Below are positions 20,557 through 31,946 of a stretch of 64,000 nucleotides of DNA, piece by piece. The notes beneath the pieces are model-generated. The model was not told where the DNA came from, did not search any database, and worked only from the letters and a program-made list of their open reading frames with translations. The stretch is from positions 1,738,501 through 1,802,500 of the forward strand of contig OY848929.1 in assembly GCA_963693285.1 (NCBI GenBank). The letters are read 5' to 3'. The position numbers and the translations under genes were made by a program. Origin of the DNA: Xestospongia muta. Lineage: Eukaryota > Porifera > Demospongiae > Haplosclerida > Petrosiidae. The stretch's first letter is position 1; each line of letters begins with the position of its first letter.

Positions 20557-22501
20557 CTTGTGTGTTAGTCTCGCGTAGCCAGACGTATTGGAAAGTACCT
20601 CTTGGACTTTGACAAGAGAAAGCGTATTCACACAGGTTCTGCAATCCGATTGGTCTCCGACTTATATAAGATTATAGCTATTTAACTGCCAAATAACACT
20701 GTTTTCTACTGTAGTATGTAGCTACACACACATATCTGAGTGGGTGGCAGAGTTTGCAAAAGTATACGTAACTGTTGAACTTTGGCTAATTATATAGTTA
20801 TCGCGTATAGTGTCACATGAATTAAGTGTCCCAGTAGATTTCATGTCATAGTTGCTATGATTAAATCTAACATTTAGCAATGAAAGTACAGCTTTGACGA
20901 GTGTACACTCACTAATATATATGTAACAGTGTATAGACGTGCACATGTGATGTTATATTATAATTATACCATTCAAAAATATAAAGTTTATTATATTTAT
21001 TATCACTGGTAAAAGTGATATTATATATATCACTTTAACACATGAATTTGTTATGTGAGTTTAATTTCATACATAACTATGACTCTGTATATATGATACT
21101 GTATACTAGCAGATTGTTGAGGACATTTACTGAGTTTTTGAAAAATGTGGATTTCCTAGAGATGTGTATGCATAGACTTGTGACACACTAAAACTAGCTA
21201 TACAAGTACTTACTGAGAAGCACCATCAGATCTAATGTTTATACACTTAATGTACTATTGTACATTAGCTCTCTAATATATAACTATAAGTCCATAGCTA
21301 TGGAATTGAATTTAATTAGAATCCATGTTATGGATATTTAATTGTACAGTGCTATAAACAATGAAAGCATTAGTGAAAACAATGAACTAATTATATGAGG
21401 AAACCATAATGTGTGTATGTACATTGTAAATCTTTCTAGGTGTCCTATTCATCACTACATATTAAAATCACTGTCATCAATGGTAATTAAAGACCAGCCG
21501 ATCACTTTAGTCACAATTCATTGACTACATTTTGTAAGTTTGGTTGTGTATAAAAGATAGGGGAATAACTGTTGAAACCTAATCTAACTCAATATATATA
21601 AGCCAACTATAGCTAGAGCCCAAAAAGGACTAATCTAATTTGTAGTGTTTTTCCCAATAATAGAAGCCATGATTAGATACAATATACTTCAAATGAACCA
21701 ACTGGTATACTGGTTAGTTCATTTGAAATAGTATCTATCTCCTACTCATAGCTTCAGTTATTGGGCAGTAAAATACTAAGATTACGTTTTGGCTTCTAGT
21801 TTGCTTTATACATATTGAGTTAGACTAGTGTTGGCTTTGTGATAACTCAGTACTGGGATTAATCATATTGGTGAAACTATGGTAACCAATGCCTTGGTTA
21901 AAATGACACATTGCTTTTAAGTGTAGTAACTCTTAGAACAGTGACTGTTGTGACAAGTAGTGTACACTCCCTCATATGTACATATGACAGTGTATAAATA
22001 TATGATGTTATAATGATGTTTATGTATTTATATGATATTTAAAAACACATACACACCACTATTTAAATGTAAACATCATATACTCTAATCTATGTAGATT
22101 TTCTGTATATTGATCAGGTACGTTTGCAAAACGTTGTTGATAACAGCAATTCACAATTGGTACCTGTATACATATGCTTGAATAAAAGTAAAATGTCTAT
22201 TACATTAATATCACACAAAATAATTTTATTGGATTGCTGGGCTTATCGTGCATGGAGTTGTCACTGTGTAATCTTTAGTAGCTAGCTATGTTGTGTCATT
22301 GTGTATGGGTTGTCACTACGAACATTCTGTACACTATGTCCTTTTGAGGAGTAATACACACATCTCCACCAAATACATTTAAAAGTATTAAGAACATAAA
22401 TCGTTTTGATTATCTAACTGCATAATTTGTGTACTCACAATCTAGAGACAGTACTGATTCTCATTTGCTTCATTGCATGACTCTGATATACAAACTAAGC
22501 T
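20557..22501. other. Intergenic between units A and B
   Basis: 20640-21560 is homologous but clearly diverged from 28980-29830, with many substitutions and indels, so the two Reeler genes share older upstream sequence. A fold-back element sits at 21582-21825. No exon was found. 22490-22514 is the unrelated sequence joined to unit B. Confidence 0.6.
21582..21825. mobile_element. Fold-back/MITE element, ~245 bp
   Basis: TCTAACTCAATATA at the left pairs with CATATTGAGTTAGAC at the right. The whole segment folds on itself with a near-perfect central hairpin (ACTTCAAATGAACCAACTGG against the stretch ending near 21731). No ORF. It is absent from the homologous flank at 29830, which supports an insertion. 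Confidence 0.6.
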
Positions 22502-23482
22502 TCACACAAAGTGATTGTCTTGAATATGAACAGGTTTATGTCTTTGAAGGCATAGTCTGGACCAAAACACATACAGGACATGAATGAGAAGTGCTGAAGC
22601 TGAGAAAAAGCCCCATGAAGCCTGTGTAATAGAATGAGCCATAAACAACTTATAATAGCTGTTGTTTCCATGTGGTGATGGTATAGCACCATAGACTCTA
22701 TTAACTAATGGGAACACAGCCAAAATGAAGAAAATAATAGGATATACCAGTAATGGTAGGAGTTCTTGCAAAGCTCTTCTATTGCGATTTTCTGCAATTA
22801 ATGGCTCTGCTTCATTCTGCTGTCTGCGACAAGCCCTCCTTACTAAAACTAAAACTATCATGATCACAGCAATTAAGCAGAGAGTAAGAGAGACAAATAA
22901 TGGACCATACCACAATGTGAATTGTTCTACAATTCCCAGTCCTTTTTTGTACATTTTGCTAGGACAGTCATGATCCCAAGCTTGAATCCAACACCAAGCA
23001 CCTGCTAAGCCATAGAAATGATGAATGAATGGAACACAGGAAGGAATTATAGGAAGGAGCAGTGGCAATAATATGTAGAAACGTTCTAATTTTTCGTAGT
23101 TTTTCAAACACACTGCCAGGCAAAATAAATGAAACATAAGACACATTGTGAAGAGAAGCTTCATCCACATTGTGTACTGCATAAGGAAAGCTGTAGCTAA
23201 ACAGGCACGAATATGAATTGGTTTAGTTTCATTATAATTGTAATTCATCAACACTAAAACTTCTGACACACTAAAGATAATACAAGCTGACACCTGGTAT
23301 AGCGCCAATCGATAGACAAAATGCTTGTATAATCTCAAATACATGACAACTGTGACTGCAATCAGGCACATTATAAAGGACACACCACCTGAAGATGCCA
23401 TGGCCACCAATAAGTGATTCCTCTCCTTTGTATCATTGAAACAATCTGTTGTATTGGAAGATATTGAGTTTTGAAGTTCCAT
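22502..23482 (-). CDS. cAMP-receptor-like 7TM receptor, unit B, tail replaced
   Basis: Residues 1-322 are identical to the 14030-15109 receptor, with all seven membrane segments. The duplication breakpoint at 22515 falls in the cytoplasmic tail: after KPVHIQDN the frame runs into unrelated DNA and ends HFV, giving 326 residues. The Ser/Thr-rich tail of unit A is lost. The 7TM core is intact, so the product could still reach the membrane with altered desensitisation. It sits upstream of nothing else on this strand and downstream of the Reeler gene copy B. Confidence 0.85.
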   Translation of the reverse strand: MELQNSISSNTTDCFNDTKERNHLLVAMASSGGVSFIMCLIAVTVVMYLRLYKHFVYRLALYQVSACIIFSVSEVLVLMNYNYNETKPIHIRACLATAFLMQYTMWMKLLFTMCLMFHLFCLAVCLKNYEKLERFYILLPLLLPIIPSCVPFIHHFYGLAGAWCWIQAWDHDCPSKMYKKGLGIVEQFTLWYGPLFVSLTLCLIAVIMIVLVLVRRACRRQQNEAEPLIAENRNRRALQELLPLLVYPIIFFILAVFPLVNRVYGAIPSPHGNNSYYKLFMAHSITQASWGFFSASALLIHVLYVFWSRLCLQRHKPVHIQDNHFV

Positions 23483-26400
23483 CTTGCTGGATTCTCAAGT
23501 AGTCGCGTACCTGGTTCATCAACTCGGTTAGTTATGGGTTACGTATTTATTATCTCTGGTTATGGTTTCGCCCATTAAATTTAATTTTGTCTACTATTAA
23601 TTTTCTATTTGATGGTTATTAAAACCGGTTAATTAATTAAATACTGTCGTTATCCGAATTGACTTGTGGATGCTCTTTAGACAACCAATGAGTTCTTCAA
23701 GTGATTCAAATCTATTCAATATTAGTAATAATATAACTATAATAACTACTATAATAATGTAACAATGTAGCTATCTTGAAACAATGTAGCAATATTGCCA
23801 TGAGTTCTATGTGTGCTGCTAATATATCAGGAAAATCTAGAATGAGAATGTGTTATTATTATTAATTTCATTCATGTTCAACTCAGCGATTAATGTCTGT
23901 TCAAACAAGTACTTATTTAGGTTTTCAAATCTCTTCAGTAGTAAACAAATGACAGCATTGCTCAAAAAAACAGTTCTCATCTCATTTGACTATTTGTAGA
24001 TTACAACTATGACTTTAAACTGTAAACAACTGCTTAAAAAATCACAATGTTTATTACATTGATTAATTATAACTTTAAATAGATCTATTGTTGTGTGTAT
24101 TTATATGGAAAGTAATTTGCCTTTTAAAATCAATATCACTCCCACAAAGGTAGAATATTTGTTTTATCAATAGTAGATATTTCAGTATATCTTGTATACT
24201 CCACTGTGACTGTTTTTTCATGCTAGCTTGTATAGTATATGTAAGTGTCACTTTTATGGTCATGCAACTTTTTAGTAGCAATAGTTGCAAAATCAAATAA
24301 AAAAAAATTAGCATTATAAAGTCATAAAGTCCTATTCTAATTATACGCATTATAAAACTATTTGGCAACTTTTAATAAAACATAATTATATATATATATC
24401 CATATGTAGGAACAGAATAAATGTCATATACGTCAATGTATATGTAGTAAGCTAACACAAATTAAAAGTGGAAACCTTTCACTGTTTGTCCCACTACTGC
24501 TGCTCCTCCTCTTTGAGCAATCATTGTTTCCTTTTGAACAGCTTGTCGTGTCACAGGATCAACGACAGTGTCTTTCTGAACAGCTACCTTTGTTCCTTCT
24601 GGAGTCTCCCGAAACTCAGTCTCTCTCATAGCAACAAAAGGTCTAAAACAAGAAAATATCAAGAGTTTATACTTCATATAACTATTGTATTCGGTTATTT
24701 ATTGTGGTCTTCATTAACTATATATATTTATGAATCATTCTATATACTTACGGTGGAGATGGTGCTTTCTGTGGTTTGACATAAGTCTTAGCATGTACTA
24801 CAGATGTTGGAGCATTTTGTCTTCTAGACTGAGGTACATTGGTATTCTCTGATGAACGATAAACAATATAACAGCAACAGCAACATAAAGCACAAAGAAT
24901 GACTACAGCTGCTGCTGCAGAAATACCAGCAATAACTTCTGTGCTAATACTACCAGTTCCTGTGTTACTTTGAGGAATAAAGTCACTGCAATTAGATCCC
25001 ACTTGAAAACTGTCTCGAAAAACATTAATTGTAGGCATAGAACTGGTCCATTGGTTAATAGCTGCTAATAAAGGGGCATTATTTGTAAGAGAGTACCCAT
25101 AAATATAACCATTATATTGAACTAGACTATTATTATTAGATTGACAAGTAAAAGAGCTATATGTTGTAGAGAGTAGGTTACCAGAGGAGAAACCATTACT
25201 GCACTGATTACATAGTGATCGTACTCCATTGATCATAGCCAGTCCAACCTTAAGAAGCTTAGCATCACTTAATATACTCTATAAATTAGAGTTTTAAAAT
25301 GATGGATTTAGTCAGTGAACTCACCTTCCATGAACTACAATAATTAATACCGGAAATACAAAATGCTACTGAATAAATAGGAGCAGCTGTGTAAATGTAA
25401 TATAAAAACACATGAGGATCAAAGTATATATAGTATAGATACAATCATATAATGTTTTGTGATTGTTTTGATTAATGATATAATCATTTAATTAGACCTA
25501 ATTAACTTCAATTAAACAATTGAGGTTAACTTAATTTGACAGCTAGGACAATATTATAGTTTTAGACTTTTAGCATGTTTTTATAATTTGTAATTATTCT
25601 TAAATGATATATATGTGACAGTTTACCTGTACATTGAGAGCTTCCTTGAGTACTAGGTAAAAATCCATTGGCACATGTACATGTATAACCATTAACTGAA
25701 GTAGGATTGAGTAGACAGAGTTGTTGACAGCCACCATTGTTAACTTTACATGGATTTGTGGCTATATCAAGTAGAGTAAATATAAGTGGTAATTAGATTT
25801 CCAGTCCAAATATTTACAAATTACCATACACTTCATAAACTAGCACATATAGTGCCAGTAGCCAATTAAGCAATACCATATTGGATTCCAATAGATATTG
25901 ATCTAGGTAAAATCCCAGGGAAATTACAAGGCCACATAGCTACTATAAAATGCAAAGTAATATGGGGATAAACCTGATGTTAAATTTATATGGTCATATT
26001 GCTGAAATAATCATTTCTATAGGTTATATTATCATCATTTAAGGTTGCACAATCAAATGACAACAGGCAAAGTGTGCAATTGAGTGAGAAGCCATTGCTA
26101 CAGCAATGTTAACACTGATATCTCCTGCTTAAGCACACTATGATAGCAATGTAAAACTGGTGTGTTTATATTTTAAGACCTCATTAAATTAAATCTTCTC
26201 TTTAAGTCTTCATCTTTCCTTTCTGCTCCACTCATAGCTTTATCCTATTAACTTTACTACACAGCAAATGACACACACACCCATAATATGCATTGCCAAA
26301 AAAATTTGTCATACATCAACACAACATAGCAAAAATGAAGAATGACATTTATCAGTGCAGATGCCAAAGTGTGTTCACTAGCTGGAAGTGAATGTCACTG

Positions 26401-28389
26401 CTCGTGTTTTGCAATGAAATGGCACTTCATATACACTACGTATACACCTTATTGTATCTCACTCAGGCTTGCCCTTATTTTTATAGAATCCCATTTGTAA
26501 CAAAATTAGAACAGTCTATATTAGCCCTATGCTTTTAAGTTGAGGATTTAGGAAGCATCATTCCACATATATTCCCCAATGACAACACAATATACAAGTA
26601 GTATATGCTAAGTTATACTGGTAGCTCTTATGGTATTAATTATCAAGATGACATTCAAATTAAAAGAAAGTTATATGTGATTTTATTGGTGTTATATTGT
26701 ACCTTGAGGTTGACGAAGAGGATGTACAACTTTTAATCCATACGCCTCATTTAGCAGACCAGATACTAATAATCGATAGTTTTGTGGGCTATTAATATTA
26801 GTGGAATACAGGGATTTTCTCTCTCTTTCAGCCCAGTATAAGGTATTACCAAGAAGTGTCATTTCTCCTGCATTATCCAATACAGTTTGTGCACTCAGCA
26901 ATGTTTGTCTATTAGAACCATTAACAGTTGATTTTTCCATCTTTTCCAATGTACTGTCAATCCAATAAAGTGTCTGTGACTGATAGTCAATGGTAAGTGA
27001 GACAGGATCATAGAGATTGGTACTGTGTAATACTTTTCTAGATGTACCATCCATGGATGCCTTTTCAATAGTCTCTGTACCCCAATCAATCCAATAGATA
27101 TACCTAGAAAAGGGTAGTGCTATTCTAAGCCTTTGTCATTATTTTACATATAATTATTGACATACATGTACAATGAGTAAGTTGGAGAGTTTGGTTCAGT
27201 TAACAATGACAGGTATTTTACTCAGAAAGGCAATGATGGAGTAATAATTTAATAATTAAATAACCAAGCAGTTTTAACAGTATACATAGTTTACATTGGC
27301 TGATATTCACTATAGTACTAATGACAATACCTTGTTGTTGGGTCTACAACTAAATCTCTAGGATGTTGCATATTAGTATCAAATAACACTTTACGGTTGC
27401 TTCCAGAGAGCTCAGCTACTTCAATTCTTGAAGCATTTTCATCAGTCCAATAGATTTTACTATTAATCCAGTCAACAGCTACTGATGCTATGGAAATAAT
27501 GTTAGTAGAGGCAGTTAATATTATGTATAATATGATGTGTGGACATATCAAAGGCACTAGCAATGTTTGAAATGCCATTTTGGGCCAGCTGCACTGTATG
27601 TACTGTATGAAAGCTCATATAGTACTGAAGGTGTGGTCATTTTTGTGACTGAACTGTTCTTTACAGCATTTACAGTTATCACGAACAATTTAAAAAAATT
27701 ATCACATTTCTCTATAGCTTAATCAGCACTACTGATCAACCCAAGTATCACTATTAATTATTTCTGTTCTGTTCTCATGCTATATGGAATATATTGGATG
27801 AGTGGTGTGGTCAAGATGCTCATACTGCATGAGAGCATCAAAACCACACCCAGAGTCCAATATATCACTTGGATCAGTACTTTAACTAATACATATCATA
27901 ATTATTACATGGAGTTATCAAGTCTACACTAACAAGTGTAGAGACATCACTGCCATCTAGTTGGGACCTCTTTATATCGTTTGCAAATACACCATAATCA
28001 GTCCAGAATAAGTAGTTCTTTCTGATATAGTTACTTATAAATAACAGATTATTAATATTATTTTCATACCTGAAGTCAAAGTCTACACCAATAGCATTAG
28101 TTGGACTATTTGTCAGTGTACGTAAATTACTTCCATCTAGGTTGGCAGTTTTTATATCAGCCTGATTTCCAATTATCAAATAACCATTAGTAGCTAAACA
28201 TAATATAACATTTAATAACTTTATTATTATTGAATAGTAATTTGTTTGCAACATACTCTCTTGAAGTATCTCAGATTGAGTCCCACTCCAAAAAACATTG
28301 AATGATTGAACAACAGTATAACTATATAAAATCAAGCTTAATTTTCAAGCTTAATATGTAATCATAAATATATACCGAAATCTAACTGG
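22515..28389. repeat. Segmental duplication, unit B (near identical)
   Basis: Partner of 14142-20016 at a constant offset of 8373 bp. Introns and intergenic DNA are as identical as exons, so the event is very recent, a conversion tract, or an assembly artefact from two haplotypes. Confidence 0.9.
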
Positions 28390-28932
28390 TCCACTATTTG
28401 CTGATGGAGCTGTCCAAGTAAATGTCAGTGAATAAAAGTTATATCTGTTTGTATTGTTATGTGTTACAGTTCCCTATATATAATTATTAGAATATGACAT
28501 ATTTCTCTTACAAGTTTACTTACTAATGTGTTAGAATAGGAACAACTAATGTATTGTGTTCCATTGGGTAGATCTGAGAAACTCCCAACAATCCTGCTCA
28601 CGGTATAGACGGAATTTGCTTGTATAATGAATCCTTTAAATGGAACCGTTCCTGAACTTGAATTAAGTGTTACTGTAACAAAGACATCTATATATTAGAC
28701 AATTTATGCACTTTGACTCACTGGTGTATTGTTGACCTGGATTGTAGACAAAGGAAGAAGCCACTGCAAACTCTGACAGATCAAGTATATATGGACTAAC
28801 TGACGATTGGGGTAAAGTTACTCCATGATTTGGCCTGAAAGTACTACATGCAGTAGTTGGTGCTCCAGTAGGATAGGCACAAGCCATTTTAATAAGTGTC
28901 AAAGCCACTATATGTAAAACTCGATAGTCCAT
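24462..28932 (-). CDS. Reeler-YWTD-EGF single-pass receptor, copy B
   Basis: Same exon structure and domain order as copy A: signal peptide and Reeler domain from 28932, YWTD repeats ~28210-26700, EGF ~25760-25630, unknown ectodomain, membrane span ~24945-24870, and tail ending VKGFHF. Within the near-identical block I see one clear amino-acid change, Glu to Lys in [10 protein letters not shown]. The first exons, beyond the block edge at 28389, differ from copy A at many sites (for example TTACS against TTACN in the Reeler start). So the two genes are old paralogs whose 3' parts were homogenised. No disabling mutation was seen. Confidence 0.8.
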
Positions 28933-30522
28933 TTTGTGTGTCTCGGCGTACGGGAGAGTACCTCTTGAGCAGCGGAAGCACGTTCACATGCACACTGCGT
29001 GGTCTGCAACTTGTATAAGATTATACTTCAAATAATACTGTAGTATATAACTGAATATATATATACACGTCTGAGTGGGTGTCTGAGTGTTTGAAAGTAT
29101 AACTGTTGAGCTTTGGCTGATTAAGTGCGTACAATGTCACATGAAGTTTCCAGTATAGTTTTCCTATCATAGTTGCTATATATATATAATATAGATGAAA
29201 TCATGTTAGCAAGGGAAGTAAAGCTTTGATGAGTGTATACTCACTCATATATATGTAACAAAGTATAGATGTATGATATGATACCTTTAAAACAATAAAG
29301 TTTAATATATTTATATCACTGCTAAAAGTGATATATCACTTTAACACATGAATTTGTTATGTGAGTTTCATACATAACTACGACTGTGTATATAGTACTG
29401 TATATTAACAGGTTGTTGAGGACATTTATTGAGTTTTTGAAAACATGTAGACTTCCTAGAGATGTTTATGCATAGACTTGTGACATACTAAACTAGCCAT
29501 ATACAGGTACTTTCTAAGAAACACCATAAGATGTAATACACATACACTTAATGTACTAGCATGCATTAATTCTTTACTATATAGCCATAACTATATGGAA
29601 TTGAGTTTAATAGGCATAGAAGACATGTTATTGATGCTTATACAACTAATGAACTAATTGTATAGGTATATGGAAACCATAACGTGTGTATGTACATTGT
29701 ACATTTTTCTAGGTGTCCTATTCATCACTACATGTTAAAATCACTGTCATCAGTGGTAATTAAAGGTCAGCCAATCACTTTAATCACAATTCATTGACTA
29801 CATTTCATAGTTTGGTTGTATATAAATTAAATATAGGGGAATTAGAATTAGTAGATGTTTCAACACATGTTTTATACTCCACTGTCACTGTCATGCCAGT
29901 AGATATGGTATGTATCTAGTTTCTTTGCCACACGAGACTAATCTTATTTAAGATTATAGTTATTTGACTGTCAAATAACATTACTTTCTATTGTGGTATG
30001 TACTGAAAATACATAAATGTATCTAGATCTGAGTGGGTGACTGAATGTGCGAAAAACTGTTGAAATTTGGCTGATAAAGTGCTTGCATATAAATATATGC
30101 TAATGTCTTCTGTCATATCTGCTATGAATGAGATTATGTTAGCAAGGAAAGTAAAACTGTAATAAGTAGTGTATGCTCCCTCGTATATACATATAACAAT
30201 GTATAAATGTATAATGTTATAATTAAATAAAGTTTAGTATATTTATATAATATTTAAAAGCCCACTACCAAACATTGATTAAACACCAATTCACAATTCT
30301 TAAACTGTATACAATTGCTTTAAAAAAGTAAAAATGTCTATTGGTAGATCTAACCAATCTATGGTCATTTATATTGCATATAATATAGGACAAAATGCTT
30401 CAAAGTAACAAACATCACACCGCTGTCAGTATTATAAATATACTATCTGACAGTCATGTGTGTATATGTACAATCAATGACTACATTTCATAAGTTTGGT
30501 TGTGTATAAATATATAGGGTAA
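28933..30522. other. Intergenic upstream of Reeler copy B
   Basis: 28980-29830 is the diverged counterpart of 20640-21560. A minus-strand relic of a 7TM receptor C-tail lies at about 29846-29935, resembling 30570-30660. 29960-30260 again resembles the Reeler upstream flank (for example 'gatctgagtgggtg' words near 30027 and 'tatgctccctcgtatatac' near 30173). No open gene. Confidence 0.6.
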
Positions 30523-31578
30523 TTAACAGTCAATATCGCTCTCTGCAAGAATAGAATATTTGGTTTTAGCAATCGTAGATGTTTCAGTATATGTTGTATA
30601 CTCCACTGTCACAGTCTCTTTCATACCAGTAGATATGGTATGTGTATAGTTTCTTTGCCTTGTTGGTATTCTCAATAACAGTATATGAACTAGAAGTGCC
30701 AGTCCAGAGAAAAAGCCCCAAGAGGCAATAGTAATCAAATGGGCAAGTACTAGAAGGTAGAAACCCCGTGACGATATAGCATCATATATCCTATCAATTA
30801 ATGGAAATAAAGCTAATACAAAGAAGATAATTGGATATGCTAATAATGGTAAGAGTTCTTTTAAAGCTGTCTTATTACGATTTTGCTCTTGTCTAATCAA
30901 AAGTGGTTCTGTCTCTGTTTCCAATAGCTTTTGATTCATAATGCATGCTCTCCATCCTAAAACAGAAAGAACTATACCAACTGCAACTACACAGACAGTA
31001 AGTGAGACAAACAAAGGACCAAACCACAAAACAAACTGTTCTATAGTTCCCTCTTCATATTTATTGGTAGGGCAGTTGTCATTCCAGTCTCGTATCCAAC
31101 ACACAGCACCTGCTATACCATACGAATTATGTATAAATGGAATCCAGACATGAAGTAAAGGAAATAGTACAGACAGTAGAATATACACAAGCTCTAACTT
31201 CTTAAAGTTTTTCAAACACACAGCTAAACAGAATAAGTGGAACACAAGACACAATGTAAAGAGCAGTTTCACCCACAATGTATATTGAAATAAAAGAGCA
31301 GTCACTTGACACGAAACAATGTGAAAGGTACTGTTGTTATAGTTAATAACAAGAAGAAGTAGACATTGTGCTATGCTAACAAACATAGACGCTAATACTT
31401 GATAAAGTGCCAATCTATGGACAAAATGTTTGTACAATCTCAATGATAGTACTATAATCACTGTCACAATACACATGAGAGTTGATAGCGTACTGGTGGT
31501 TGACATTGCTATTAGTAGATGATTCATCTGGCTCTTGGTAAAAGATCCATTGCAATAATTGGTAGGTATAAGGTCCAT
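30523..31578 (-). CDS. cAMP-receptor-like 7TM receptor (GPCR)
   Basis: Intronless receptor of 351 residues, started here at the Met before DLIPTNYCNGSFT because this matches the paralogs. An upstream in-frame extension to 31626 begins at a TTG and is not supported. It has seven hydrophobic segments, YRLASYQV replaced by HRLALYQVLAS, KLLFTLCLVFHLFC, the loop GAVCWIRDW...CP, TIEQFVLWFGPLF (slightly divergent), LLAYPIIFFVLA and SWGFFSGLAL. The third loop is longer than in most paralogs (KLLETETEPLLI). The tail has VEYTTYTETSTIAKTKY and ends LAESDIDC. Confidence 0.85.
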   Translation of the reverse strand: MDLIPTNYCNGSFTKSQMNHLLIAMSTTSTLSTLMCIVTVIIVLSLRLYKHFVHRLALYQVLASMFVSIAQCLLLLVINYNNSTFHIVSCQVTALLFQYTLWVKLLFTLCLVFHLFCLAVCLKNFKKLELVYILLSVLFPLLHVWIPFIHNSYGIAGAVCWIRDWNDNCPTNKYEEGTIEQFVLWFGPLFVSLTVCVVAVGIVLSVLGWRACIMNQKLLETETEPLLIRQEQNRNKTALKELLPLLAYPIIFFVLALFPLIDRIYDAISSRGFYLLVLAHLITIASWGFFSGLALLVHILLLRIPTRQRNYTHTISTGMKETVTVEYTTYTETSTIAKTKYSILAESDIDC

Positions 31579-31946
31579 TTTTTCTATCAAATCCTTTGTT
31601 CTTTTCGTTATAGCACCACCCCTCAAATGCTTGTGGTAAAAACCTAACCACCCATTTTAATTTACCATTGCCATATATGGTAGTAGAACTATGACACAAT
31701 ATAAAATGGCATATACAAATGATTGCTTGACTGTTCTGAGGGTTACTACTTATTAATATGGAGGGTAGTTAGTGTAATTGCACCCACTATTTTTCTATAT
31801 GGTGTTGGATCGATATATAACTTGAAAAAAGAATATATATATATATATATTTGTATGTATACATGTATGTATAATATTGACAAGATTATATAAATAATTT
31901 TGTAGCACAAAAATTATATATATATATATATTATATGTATTGTAAC
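31579..31946. other. Intergenic with AT microsatellites
   Basis: Short spacer between two receptor genes on the same strand. It contains (AT)n runs near 31834-31852 and 31915-31932. No gene recognised. Confidence 0.5.

Noticed and set aside
31579..31626. N-terminal extension of the 30523 receptor
   Set aside because: It begins at TTG and has no match in the paralogs; the Met at 31578 fits the family.
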